Assembly (NCBI GenBank): GCA_903931355.1
Contig: CAIZCB010000130.1
Coordinates: forward strand, 1 to 13,644
Direction of reading: 5' to 3'
Source: an uncultured Pseudomonadota bacterium
Lineage (GTDB): Bacteria; Pseudomonadota; Gammaproteobacteria; Methylococcales; Methylomonadaceae
Length of the DNA stretch: 13,644 bases
Position numbers and translations under genes: made by a program. Of the stretch, positions 5,511 through 13,644 are shown in pieces. How positions within the stretch are numbered: position 1 is the stretch's first letter; every line of letters begins with the position of its first letter. Under the pieces are notes generated by a model, which saw only the letters and a list, made by a program, of their open reading frames with translations, did not search any database and was not told the DNA's origin.

Positions 5511-7649
5511 TTAAAACTTACCGTAATACCCTTCTTTCAAGGCATCAAACAAATTCGCGGCGGTGTGCAATTCGCCGTCGTATTCCACTTCTTCATTGCC
5601 TTTAAATTCCACCACATGGCCGTCTTCCAAAGTGAATTGGTAGGTGGTGTTTTCCAAGTCCGATTCTTTGACCAATACACCTTGGAACACTTCTGGGTTG
5701 AAGCGGAAGGTGGTGCAGCCTTTTAAGCCTTGGTCGTAGGCGTATTCGTAGATCGATTTAAAATCTTCATACGGGTAATCGGTCGGTACGTTGGCGGTTT
5801 TCGAGATTGAGGAATCAATCCAGATTTGCGCGGCGGCTTGAATATCAACGTGCTGTTTTGGGCTAATGTCGTCAGCAGCGATGAAGTAATCCGGTAATTG
5901 GTGGTCTGGGTTGTCGCTGTATGGCATGGCATCGGCGTTGACCAATTGGCGGTAGGCCAATAATTCAAACGAGAACACGTCAATTTTTTCTTTGGATTTT
6001 TTGCCTTCACGAATCACGTTGCGTGAATAGTGGTGAGCGAAGCTTGGTTCGATACCGTTGCTGGCGTTGTTGGCTAATGACAGCGAAATAGTGCCAGTTG
6101 GCGCGATTGAGCTGTGGTGGGTAAAACGGCAGCCGACTTCGGCTAATTGCTCGACCAATTCTGGCAATTCTTTGGCAACTTTTTGCATATAGCGGCTGTA
6201 TTTGGCGTGTAGCACTTTGCCAGCTACTTGATCGCCGAGTTTGTAGCCGTCTTGTTTCATTTCTGGGCGTTTGTGCAGCATTTCGCCAGTGACGGTGAAG
6301 ATTTGCTCCATAATCGGCGCTGGGCCTTTTTCTTTGGCCAGCTCTAAACCGGCTTTCCAGCCTTCTAAAGCCAATTCTTTGGTGACTTGTTCGGTAAACG
6401 CTAGGGAGTTTTGATCACCGTATTTCAAGCCTAGCATGGTGATGGTCGAGCCTAAGCCCAAATAGCCCATACCATGACGGCGTTTGCTGGTGATTTCGTA
6501 GCGTTGTTTTTCTAATGGCAAGCCGTTGATTTCTACCACGTTGTCCAACATGCGGGTAAAAATGCGGATGGTTTTGCGGTAGCCTTCCCAATCGAATTTG
6601 GCATCAGCGCTGAATGGTTTATCGACAAAGCGAGTCAGGTTAATCGAGCCTAACAAGCAGCTGCCGTAAGGTGGTAATGGTTGTTCGCCGCATGGGTTGG
6701 TAGCGCGGATGTGTTCGCAGAACCAGTTGTTATTCATTTCGTTGACTTTATCAATCAAAATAAAGCCTGGCTCGGCGTAGTCGTAGGTGGATGACATGAT
6801 GATGTCCCACAAACGACGCGCTGGCATTACTTTGCTAATCCGGCAAGCCACTAAGCCGTCATCGTTGACGATATAGCCTTTTTTGTTTGGCAAATCACGC
6901 CAAGCGATTTTGCTGTTATCGGTTAAATCCAGATTATCGCTGTCTACTTCGCGTTGGGTGACAGGGAATGACAACGGCCAAGGGCCATCATTTTTGACCG
7001 CTTCGACAAATTCGCTGGTGATTAATAATGACAAGTTGAATTGGCGTAAACGACCGTCTTCGCGTTTGGCGCGGATGAAATCCACGACATCAGGATGAGC
7101 AACGTCAAAAGTCGCCATCTGTGCGCCGCGACGACCACCCGCTGATGAGACGGTGAAACACATTTTGTCGTAAATATCCATGAACGACAGCGGGCCGGAG
7201 GTATAAGCGCCAGCGCCGGAAACATAAGCATCTTTAGGACGCAATGTTGAAAATTCGTAGCCGATACCGCAACCGGCTTTTAAGGTTAAACCGGCTTCGT
7301 GGACTTTGCCGAGAATGTCGTCCATCGAATCTTCGATGATGCCAGACACGGTGCAGTTGATAGTGGAAGTAGCGGGTTTATGTTCTAAAGCGCCAGCGTT
7401 GGAGATAATCCGGCCAGCGGGAATCACGCCTTGACGCAAAGCCCAAAGGAAATCTTTGTAATTTTGATCCTGTAAGGCTTTGGTTTTTTCGACACTCGCC
7501 AATGCTTTTGCAACCCGTTTGTAGGTTTCGTCGATGTTGTTATCAATCGCGACACCGTCTTTGGTTTTTAAGCGGTATTTGCTGTCCCAGATGTCTAGCG
7601 AGGCGCTTTGTAATGGAATTTCGGCATTGGTTTGTGATTTAGCGGTCAT
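5511..7649 (-). CDS. nrdJa: Class II adenosylcobalamin-dependent ribonucleotide reductase, catalytic subunit NrdJa
   Basis: The 712-aa protein carries the ten-stranded reductase barrel. C99 (STINCT) and C331 (YGSC) are the redox pair, and ATNPCGEQPLPPYGSC supplies N318, the thiyl-radical C320 and E322. The 11-residue distance from C320 to C331 is typical of B12-dependent class II enzymes. GCGIGYEFSTLRPK and SSAGGRRGAQM are family signatures. It reduces ribonucleotides (presumably diphosphates) to deoxyribonucleotides without oxygen, using adenosylcobalamin as radical source. The chain ends before the TSCPD/zinc tail, which is encoded apart as nrdJb (4222-4899). An N-terminal ATP-cone is not evident. 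The ATG at 7649 has AAGGG about 9 bases upstream, and perfect and partial NrdR boxes lie immediately 5', so NrdR control is expected. Confidence 0.95.
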   Translation of the reverse strand: MTAKSQTNAEIPLQSASLDIWDSKYRLKTKDGVAIDNNIDETYKRVAKALASVEKTKALQDQNYKDFLWALRQGVIPAGRIISNAGALEHKPATSTINCTVSGIIEDSMDDILGKVHEAGLTLKAGCGIGYEFSTLRPKDAYVSGAGAYTSGPLSFMDIYDKMCFTVSSAGGRRGAQMATFDVAHPDVVDFIRAKREDGRLRQFNLSLLITSEFVEAVKNDGPWPLSFPVTQREVDSDNLDLTDNSKIAWRDLPNKKGYIVNDDGLVACRISKVMPARRLWDIIMSSTYDYAEPGFILIDKVNEMNNNWFCEHIRATNPCGEQPLPPYGSCLLGSINLTRFVDKPFSADAKFDWEGYRKTIRIFTRMLDNVVEINGLPLEKQRYEITSKRRHGMGYLGLGSTITMLGLKYGDQNSLAFTEQVTKELALEGWKAGLELAKEKGPAPIMEQIFTVTGEMLHKRPEMKQDGYKLGDQVAGKVLHAKYSRYMQKVAKELPELVEQLAEVGCRFTHHSSIAPTGTISLSLANNASNGIEPSFAHHYSRNVIREGKKSKEKIDVFSFELLAYRQLVNADAMPYSDNPDHQLPDYFIAADDISPKQHVDIQAAAQIWIDSSISKTANVPTDYPYEDFKSIYEYAYDQGLKGCTTFRFNPEVFQGVLVKESDLENTTYQFTLEDGHVVEFKGNEEVEYDGELHTAANLFDALKEGYYGKF

Positions 7650-7656
7650 TCGGTTA

Positions 7657-7736
7657 TTCCCTTATCTAGTGTGGATGGCGAAATATTAACACAATATATT
7701 GTGTTAATTCCGAGGTTTTTACACTAGACAGCTAAA
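7657..7736. promoter_or_regulatory. NrdR box array upstream of nrdJa
   Basis: ACACAATATATTGTGT at 7689-7704 fits the NrdR box exactly and is embedded in a perfect 22-bp palindrome (7686-7707). Partial boxes sit exactly 32 bp to each side: 7657-7672 ends in TATCTAGTGT and 7721-7736 begins ACACTAGA. TCTAGTGT (7665-7672) and ACACTAGA (7721-7728) are inverse copies. NrdR represses ribonucleotide reductase genes according to ATP/dATP, and paired boxes about three helical turns apart are usual. A clear -35/-10 pair was not found. Confidence 0.85.
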
Positions 7737-7823
7737 TTTGGGGGAGATGTTTTTGTAACTCAAAGAGTTAGCTTGGAATTTTCAGAGTTTGGTTGCGGGT
7801 CAATATTGTTTCCTCGCGAAAAA

Positions 7824-7914
7824 GTAGGCAAGAATAAGCATAGCGTTTCTGGGCAGAAAGCTTATCAAAATCGTGAAAGCCTTCGCCGGAAACGCTGCGC
7901 TTATTCCGGCCTAC
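7824..7914. repeat. REP-like inverted pair after the SNF2 helicase gene
   Basis: Arms 7824-7852 and 7886-7914 are 29 bases each and complementary at 24 positions, around a 33-base spacer. Each arm read inward starts GTAGGC and contains AATAAGC.TAGCG or AATAAGCGCAGCG and then TTTC.GG, itself a hairpin unit with a GTAG tag, so this is a two-unit (BIME-like) REP element. The outer base is the last base of the helicase stop codon. It may stabilise or end the mRNA. Confidence 0.65.
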
Positions 7915-10900
7915 TAACCTTTCATCAAACTCAACAAATCATCCGCTGACATTTTGCCGCTAATATCCGCGCCATCTAACAAGCTGTCAGCCAAGTCGCG
8001 TTTTTGTCCATGCAAGGCGACGATTTTTTCTTCGATGGTATTTTTGGCTATCATCCGATAAATCGTCACTGGTCGTTGCTGCCCCATCCGATGCGCCCTA
8101 TCACTGGCTTGGTCTTCCACCGCTGGATTCCACCACGGGTCCATGTGAATCACATAATCCGCTGCTGTCAGGTTCAAGCCGACGCCACCAGCTTTTAAGC
8201 TAATCAAAAACAACTCGCCTTCACCGCGCTGAAAGGCATCAACACGGGTTTGTCTTGCTTTAGCTGGGGTGCTGCCGTCGAGATATTGATAGGCAACCCC
8301 ACGCTGTTGCAGATATTGTTCCAGCAAATGTAGATGATCAACAAATTGACTAAATACCAAGGCTTTATGTTGATTTGCCAGTAATTCATCAACAATGTCA
8401 CCAAACGCAGCCAGCTTGCTACTCGGTAACGCCAAATCAGGATTGACCAGATTCGTGTTACAGCAACTACGCCGCAATTTGGTAATCGCCGCCAAAATTT
8501 GCAGCTGTTTTTGACCTGGCGGCGCATCGTTACTGGTTAACACCGCTAAACTTTCACGACGCAAGGCTTCGTAAAACGCGGTTTCTTCGCTACTAAGTTC
8601 AATGTAAACCGGTATTTCGGTACGCGGTGGTAACTCTTGCAGCACTTGGGTTTTGGTGCGGCGCAGGATGAAGGGTTGAATCAGTTTTTTCAGCTGTTGC
8701 CGAGCTTGGGCGTTGCGGTCGCGTTCAATCGGGCCAGCAAAGCGTTGATTAAACTGTTCCAGCGAACCCAACAAACCGGGATTGATAAAGCGAAACAGAT
8801 TCCACAATTCACCTAAATGATTTTCCAGCGGCGTGCCGGTCATAATCACTTTGAACTCGGCCTGTAAATTCATCGCCCCTTGTGAGCGGCGAGTGGCGAC
8901 GTTTTTAATCCACTGCGCTTCGTCGAGAATCACGGTCTGGAAGCGAATGCTGGCTAATAATTCCGCCACACTTTCTTGTTGCAATAAGCCGTAGCTGCAA
9001 ATCAATAAATCATAGCTACCGAGTTTATCCATCACCGCTTGGCGGTCGCCGCTGCCGAGGATTTGTGGTTTTAAAGTCGGTGCGAAGCGCTGGGCCTCGT
9101 TTTCCCAGTTCATGCAAACCGAGGTTGGAGCCACAATCAAACTAGGGCCTTGCGGTGCGCGTTGCACCAATAGCGCCAAGCCTTGCACGGTTTTACCCAA
9201 GCCCATGTCATCCGCCAAACAAGCACCGACGCCCCACTCGGCTAATCTGGCCAACCAGTTGTAACCGTCTTGCTGGTAATCACGCAGCTCGGCTTGAAAG
9301 GTTGATGGCACTGTCGGCTGATAATCGCGAGCATCTTGTAAGCGTTTGAGATGGGCTTGCCAATGTTCGTCGGCGCTAAAACCTACATCATCTTGCCAAT
9401 CTTCCAGCGTTAATGCCGCTAATGGATTTAAACGAACTTTTTTGCCGCTAAGGTCAGCATAGGCTTTTAAGTCTTCTAATCGGCGGCGGAAAGCGTCGGT
9501 TAAAGCGATAAATTGACCGTCTTTTAGTTGTAAAAATCGCCCTTGTTGATTATTGAGCAAACCCAATAATTGCTGGATTTCAATCACCGTATCTTCGCCA
9601 ACTTTCAATTCGCCTTGTAACGCAAACCAATCGTTATCGCGTTTGATTTGCATACTAAAACCATTGCCAGAGGTCTGGCCTAACAACTTAAACTTAACCC
9701 CTTCCGGCCATTCCAAAATCGCCGCGTCTTCCGGCAAACTTTGAATTTGTAACAACAATTCCAGACATTGCTCAGGTTCTTCCAGCAACCATTCGCCGCT
9801 ACTATCGCGTTGCGCTTGCTGTAATTCGGTGCAGGTTTCTAGTAGCTGTTCGGCACGCTGTTTTTCCAACGCCAAATCGCGTTTGGCTTGCACTGGCTTA
9901 CCGTCAACCTCGGCCAACACACTCGCACCACCGCGGCCCGGGTGATAATAAGCGCCAGCGGTTGAAAGTGGCCGGATTAACAGCGCCACCCGTAAGCCCT
10001 CGCCCATTGGTAATAAATGAATCCGTGGTGTGGCATCAGCGCTGACTTGTTCCGCGGTCGAGGAACTGCCGCCAATATCGGAATGCACGGTGAGTAATCC
10101 GGAAATACTGGTTAAAGTTTGTAACACGCGCTCTTGTGCTGACAGCGGCACTTCCAAGCCTTTTGCAGTCACCACTGAACAAATTTTATGGTGTTCAGGG
10201 GTAAATTCGACTACTTTCAGACGGGTTGGGGTTTCTTTGCAGACGTAGATTTTTTGTTCAAAACTCGGCATCGGCTCCATGCTGATTTTGATTTTGTCGC
10301 TGTTGGCCAACTTTTTAACTAACAATTCTGGCTGACCTTGCACCATTTCTACTCGCGCTTCTGGGGTATCAGCCCAAAACAACAAGGGATGACCGATTAA
10401 AGCCAAAGGCATATTGCTACAAAACTCAAAGGTGGTGCCGTGCCAACTGTGATCACGAAACTCTTTAATCTCATCACAGAGTTTATGGTCGTTTTCACTA
10501 AGATAATCAAACTCATCGCGCTCGCTATGCAAGCGTTTTAAAGCCACTAAACGGCCTTTAGTCCATTTGCCTTTAGCTTGTTGTTTTTGTTCGCGTGGCT
10601 CGATTTTCAGGGTATGGCTGTAATCGTTGTAACTCAACCACCAAACCAAGCGGGTCGGCCTTTCGCTAACCACGGCTTCATCGGTTTTTTTATCTTGCTT
10701 GGGTAAATTCGACAGTGCATCTAAGGCTAATTCCCAATCAGCACGACTGACAAACAAATCAGCCAAGGCTTGCTTGTCCTGATTAAAAAAACCAGCATCC
10801 CATTGCAAGGCTTTACGCGGCTCAATCGCGATGAAGATTTTGGCTAATTCGGCGGCCGGCCAAACAAAACCGTTGTCGCGCAAATGCGTGTAGAGTTTTT

Positions 10901-12125
10901 GGCTAAGCGGCAAGACTTGATTGACGTTTTCGGTTTTGACCCAAAATTTAATCAGCATCGACAATACTTGCTGCATTAGCGGTGCGGTTCGTAGCGTGTT
11001 TGGCACGCCGCTCGGTTTAAAACCACTGCTAATAACATAATCGCCGTCATCTCTGAGGATGTGGGCACGTTGTTGCAAATCGCCTTGAAGATAAGTCTGA
11101 AATTGTTGCAATTTCGCGTAAATCGGTGACCACAGACCGAGATTTTTGTACGCTTGATTAAGCAAAGTAGTCAATTTCGCTTGGCGTGCATTGTCATTGA
11201 TTTTTAACAATGCCAGCGGATAAAACACCCCTGCTAAACCGTCAAAATAGGCTGTGCGTTGGCCTTTTTGTTTGCGTAATAATCCTAAGGCTATTTCAAA
11301 TTGATCAACCGCCAATTCAGCATTGCCTTTTAATAGCGCCAAGGTTGCAGCTAAGGCTTGTAATTCCGGTTGGTCGGGATTAGCTAACTGCTGTTCGACA
11401 AAAGCCCAATCACCGCGTAATAACTGTAATTCTAAGACTCTCAATCTTAGCAACAGCTGTGAATCGCCGTTGGCTAGTAACAATTGCTGGGTTAAAAACT
11501 GCTCTTGTTCTGGATCGGCATAAAGATACAACTGTTGATGCCATCCTATAATCGCAGCCACTTGCGGCAAAAGATCGGCATGGTGGCGAGTAAACCAATC
11601 CAAATCGATAGGATTGATAAACCACTGTAAATACAATTCACTCAATGCTGGCAATTGACTCAAGGTGTGTTTGCCCATATCAACAATTGCAGCAACTTTG
11701 GCATAATCAGCACGATAAAAAGCCAGACGCGCATCGCGAACACATTCCTCAGCATTCAGGTAACGGTGAAAATAAGCACCAATTGGCGTTGGTATTTCCA
11801 AGGCTTGCAGGTAAAACTCAAATTCAGCCTCAGTGACTAACTCACGAGCCACCACTTCCGCTAACCAACGACTACAACGCACTTGGCCTTGTTTAGCATT
11901 TTCTTCTAGCAATTCAGCCTGTAATAACGGTTTTAACCGCACTTTCAACGATTCTGGCTTTAGTGGTTTACCGGCTTCGTCAATACCGATTCGAACCAAT
12001 GCCTTTCCCAAGCTAGTCAGCGAAATATAGCTATAGGCTAACGCAAACAGCTTAACGATAGACTTTTGCTCGTCACCGAGAGATTGGTAGCTTGATAGAT
12101 GGTTAACCAGTTGCGTGGATTGCAT
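7914..12125 (-). CDS. Large SNF2-family DEAD/DEAH helicase-like ATPase, 1403 aa
   Basis: The C-terminal ~450 residues are a complete SNF2 motor. Walker A is DDMGLGKT with K978; the Walker B variant DEAQ has D1068; motif III is MTGTPLEN. The second lobe holds ALVFSQF, LISLKAGGVGLNLTAADYVI and motif VI DRAHRMGQ with R1346. Such proteins translocate on duplex DNA and remodel protein-DNA or RNA-polymerase complexes; they rarely unwind. The first ~900 residues are a long helical, repeat-like region, possibly TPR-like (about 100-460), then a mixed region I cannot assign. I see no SWIM zinc motif. It differs from RapA (HepA), which is shorter, and it is not next to restriction or phage-defence genes here. 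The ATG at 12125 has no strong ribosome site, and it begins only 30 bases after the mtkAB terminator, so its promoter is unclear. Confidence 0.9.
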   Translation of the reverse strand: MQSTQLVNHLSSYQSLGDEQKSIVKLFALAYSYISLTSLGKALVRIGIDEAGKPLKPESLKVRLKPLLQAELLEENAKQGQVRCSRWLAEVVARELVTEAEFEFYLQALEIPTPIGAYFHRYLNAEECVRDARLAFYRADYAKVAAIVDMGKHTLSQLPALSELYLQWFINPIDLDWFTRHHADLLPQVAAIIGWHQQLYLYADPEQEQFLTQQLLLANGDSQLLLRLRVLELQLLRGDWAFVEQQLANPDQPELQALAATLALLKGNAELAVDQFEIALGLLRKQKGQRTAYFDGLAGVFYPLALLKINDNARQAKLTTLLNQAYKNLGLWSPIYAKLQQFQTYLQGDLQQRAHILRDDGDYVISSGFKPSGVPNTLRTAPLMQQVLSMLIKFWVKTENVNQVLPLSQKLYTHLRDNGFVWPAAELAKIFIAIEPRKALQWDAGFFNQDKQALADLFVSRADWELALDALSNLPKQDKKTDEAVVSERPTRLVWWLSYNDYSHTLKIEPREQKQQAKGKWTKGRLVALKRLHSERDEFDYLSENDHKLCDEIKEFRDHSWHGTTFEFCSNMPLALIGHPLLFWADTPEARVEMVQGQPELLVKKLANSDKIKISMEPMPSFEQKIYVCKETPTRLKVVEFTPEHHKICSVVTAKGLEVPLSAQERVLQTLTSISGLLTVHSDIGGSSSTAEQVSADATPRIHLLPMGEGLRVALLIRPLSTAGAYYHPGRGGASVLAEVDGKPVQAKRDLALEKQRAEQLLETCTELQQAQRDSSGEWLLEEPEQCLELLLQIQSLPEDAAILEWPEGVKFKLLGQTSGNGFSMQIKRDNDWFALQGELKVGEDTVIEIQQLLGLLNNQQGRFLQLKDGQFIALTDAFRRRLEDLKAYADLSGKKVRLNPLAALTLEDWQDDVGFSADEHWQAHLKRLQDARDYQPTVPSTFQAELRDYQQDGYNWLARLAEWGVGACLADDMGLGKTVQGLALLVQRAPQGPSLIVAPTSVCMNWENEAQRFAPTLKPQILGSGDRQAVMDKLGSYDLLICSYGLLQQESVAELLASIRFQTVILDEAQWIKNVATRRSQGAMNLQAEFKVIMTGTPLENHLGELWNLFRFINPGLLGSLEQFNQRFAGPIERDRNAQARQQLKKLIQPFILRRTKTQVLQELPPRTEIPVYIELSSEETAFYEALRRESLAVLTSNDAPPGQKQLQILAAITKLRRSCCNTNLVNPDLALPSSKLAAFGDIVDELLANQHKALVFSQFVDHLHLLEQYLQQRGVAYQYLDGSTPAKARQTRVDAFQRGEGELFLISLKAGGVGLNLTAADYVIHMDPWWNPAVEDQASDRAHRMGQQRPVTIYRMIAKNTIEEKIVALHGQKRDLADSLLDGADISGKMSADDLLSLMKG

Positions 12126-12154
12126 GAATCAGAATAAATAAGGAATACGTGAAT

Positions 12155-12180
12155 AAAAAAGCCCGCACGATGGCGGGCTT
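12155..12180 (-). terminator. Rho-independent terminator of mtkAB
   Basis: On the minus strand AAGCCCGC (12180-12173) pairs with GCGGGCTT (12166-12159) around a 6-base loop, followed by a run of T (12160-12155). It lies 24 bases after the mtkB stop and just before the helicase gene. Confidence 0.92.
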
Positions 12181-12203
12181 GGGACTATCAATAAAGCTAG
12201 GTG

Positions 12204-13091
12204 TTACAGTTTCGCTAATACTTTCGCGACGGTTTCACCCATTGCTGCTGGAGTTGGAGCGATGGTGACGCCCAGCTCTTGCAGACGCTCAACTTTTTCT
12301 GCTGCTGATTCGCCAGTTGAAGAAATAATCGCACCAGCGTGGCCCATACGACGACCTTTTGGCGCGGTTAAACCAGCGATGTAAGCAACTACCGGTTTGC
12401 TCATGTGTTCTTTAGCAAAAATACCCGCTTCCACTTCTTGAGGGCCGCCGATTTCACCAATCATCACCACAACTTTAGTTTCTGGATCTTGTTCAAATTT
12501 TTCCAGAATATCGCGGTGTGAACTGCCGTTGATTGGATCGCCGCCGATACCAACCGAAGTTGAAACACCGATGCCCAAAGCTTTCATTTGATCAGCCGCT
12601 TCGTAACCTAAAGTACCTGAACGACCAACGATACCAACATTACCTGGCATATAAATATGGCCTGGCATAATGCCCAACATTGATTTACCCGGGCTGATGG
12701 TGCCAGCACAGTTTGGGCCAGTCAAAACCATGCGCTGTTGTTTTGGAAAACGGCTGAGGAAAATTTTAACTTTCATCATGTCTTGAGTAGGAATACCGTC
12801 GGTAATCGCTACGCAATATTTAATCCCCGCTTCGGCAGCTTCCATAATCGAATCCGCTGCATAAGCTGGTGGAACGAAAATGATGCTGGCTTCTGCGCCG
12901 GCTTGTTCAACCGATTCTTTAACGGTGTTAAACACTGGGCGATCAAGGTGTTTTTGGCCGCCTTTGCCCGGGGTAATACCGCCAACTACGTTAGAACCGT
13001 AGTTGATCATGTCTTGAGCGTGGAAGGTGCCGATTTTGCCGGTGAAACCTTGCACGATGATGCGAGTTTGTTTGTCGATAAAAATTGCCAT
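12204..13091 (-). CDS. mtkB: Malate-CoA ligase (malate thiokinase) alpha subunit, MtkB
   Basis: The protein has 295 aa. It has the CoA-binding Rossmann domain (GFTGKIGTFHAQ near residue 15; VVGGITPGKGG) and the ligase domain with phospho-histidine H251 in RRMGHAGAII, as in succinyl-CoA synthetase alpha. It differs from SucD at positions where, from memory, MtkB sequences agree: GPNCAGTISPGKSMLGIMPG rather than [20 protein letters not shown], plus a short insertion around residue 113-121 (SRFPKQQRM). MtkAB converts malate, CoA and ATP to malyl-CoA, which is then split to glyoxylate and acetyl-CoA in the serine cycle; methanotrophic gammaproteobacteria carry these genes. The ATG at 13091 has AAGGA 6 bases upstream and is 9 bp from the mtkA stop, so the two form an operon ending at the terminator. 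SucD remains a less likely alternative. Confidence 0.85.
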   Translation of the reverse strand: MAIFIDKQTRIIVQGFTGKIGTFHAQDMINYGSNVVGGITPGKGGQKHLDRPVFNTVKESVEQAGAEASIIFVPPAYAADSIMEAAEAGIKYCVAITDGIPTQDMMKVKIFLSRFPKQQRMVLTGPNCAGTISPGKSMLGIMPGHIYMPGNVGIVGRSGTLGYEAADQMKALGIGVSTSVGIGGDPINGSSHRDILEKFEQDPETKVVVMIGEIGGPQEVEAGIFAKEHMSKPVVAYIAGLTAPKGRRMGHAGAIISSTGESAAEKVERLQELGVTIAPTPAAMGETVAKVLAKL

Positions 13092-13100
13092 GTCGTTTCC

Positions 13101-13644
13101 TTAACCTTGTTGTCTTGCGACGACTTCGTTACGCGCTTGCACTGCTTTTTCAGCAGCTTCAGCCAAAGTGTCAGCGGTGATGATAGGCAAGCCGCTTTCT
13201 TGGATGATTTTGCGACCTTGTTCAACATTGGTTCCCGACAAACGCACGATTAACGGCACTTTCATGTCGATATTTTTCACCGCCTGAACCACACCTTCGG
13301 CAATCCAGTCGCAACGGTTAATACCAGCGAAAATGTTAACCAACATGGCTTTAACATTTTTATCGGCCAACACCATACGGAAAGCTTTTTCGGTACGTTC
13401 TGCAGAAGCACCGCCACCAACGTCCAAGAAGTTAGCTGGTTCACCACCGGCTAGTTTAATCATATCCATCGTCGCCATCGCTAAGCCAGCGCCGTTGATC
13501 ATGCAGCCGATGTCACCATCTAAACCGACATAGCTTAAACCCCTATCAGCCGCCGCCATTTCACGGGGGTCTTCTTGCGTTTTATCGCGTAATTCGGAAA
13601 TTTTTTGTTGACGAAACAGTGCGTTATCATCAAAGCTCATTTTG
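13101..13644 (-). CDS. mtkA: Malate-CoA ligase beta subunit, MtkA (C-terminal 180 residues; 5' end outside window)
   Basis: The frame is open to the right edge; the ATG at 13640 is internal, not the start. The visible part is the ligase-CoA domain of a succinyl/malyl-CoA synthetase beta subunit: [20 protein letters not shown], then [32 protein letters not shown] and [16 protein letters not shown]. The wording FAGINRCDW (where E. coli SucC has FGGIVRCD) and MATMDMIK favour MtkA, in line with the neighbouring mtkB. The ATP-grasp half that would bind nucleotide is outside the window. The beta subunit provides the ATP-grasp fold and shares the active site with the alpha subunit. Its promoter is not in view. 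Confidence 0.85.
   Translation of the reverse strand, partial: KMSFDDNALFRQQKISELRDKTQEDPREMAAADRGLSYVGLDGDIGCMINGAGLAMATMDMIKLAGGEPANFLDVGGGASAERTEKAFRMVLADKNVKAMLVNIFAGINRCDWIAEGVVQAVKNIDMKVPLIVRLSGTNVEQGRKIIQESGLPIITADTLAEAAEKAVQARNEVVARQQG

Noticed and set aside
7756..7770. TAACTC-AAA-GAGTTA hairpin as a terminator
   Set aside because: It has only a 6-bp stem with a 3-base loop and no T-run on either strand.
7650..7823. Cobalamin riboswitch upstream of the B12-dependent reductase
   Set aside because: The leader is short and holds NrdR boxes; no B12-box or multi-stem riboswitch structure is visible.
12204..13091. Annotation as sucD (succinyl-CoA synthetase alpha)
   Set aside because: Several diagnostic segments differ from SucD and agree with malate-CoA ligase alpha; kept only as an alternative.
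1..13644. CRISPR array, tRNA or rRNA genes
   Set aside because: No regularly spaced direct repeats, cloverleaf or rRNA-like segments were seen on either strand.

Overview
The window looks like chromosome from a gammaproteobacterial methanotroph (Methylococcales; Methylomonas or Methylobacter type). The main clue is the pair at the right end: it resembles malate-CoA ligase (MtkA/MtkB, serine-cycle enzyme) more than succinyl-CoA synthetase. A split B12-dependent ribonucleotide reductase (NrdJa/NrdJb) and a very large SNF2 helicase fit the same background. The genus is an inference from protein resemblance, without any database search.

Layout. Positions 1-99 (+) are the last 32 codons of a CopA-type copper ATPase, followed by a small unknown protein (175-369, +). 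All other genes are on the minus strand. At 503-590 is a palindromic REP-like pair, then vapBC (590-1254) with a readable promoter and a possible operator. Next comes a weak small ORF (1325-1549), then an IS1111-group (IS110 family) element at about 1586-3053. Beyond it are a low-GC RelA/SpoT-domain gene split by a frameshift (3078-4134) and the ribonucleotide reductase cluster (4222-7649). In that cluster nrdJa and nrdJb are separated by a DUF4160-DUF2442 pair, and NrdR boxes lie upstream. A second REP-like pair (7824-7914) abuts the stop codon of a 1403-residue SNF2 helicase (7914-12125). Finally there is a clear intrinsic terminator and mtkB-mtkA, the latter running off the right edge.

The most informative region is the IS element. 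Removing 1586-3053 restores a palindromic REP-like site, which fixes the ends and shows a duplicated CA core. The non-coding region 3' of the transposase can be read as a bridge RNA. One stem-enclosed loop carries two segments matching the left and right halves of the restored target. A second loop carries two segments matching the left and right halves of the joined element ends. All four segments include the CA/TG core. Joining the ends would also build a promoter (TTGCAA, 17 bp, TATGAT), and the transposase Shine-Dalgarno can be sequestered by the left inverted repeat.

How the genes work together. mtkAB makes malyl-CoA from malate for C1 assimilation. nrdJa and nrdJb form one class II ribonucleotide reductase under NrdR control; the inserted DUF pair probably shares its transcript. 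vapBC, the RelA/SpoT gene, the DUF pair, the REP elements and the IS make up the accessory, mobile part of the window.
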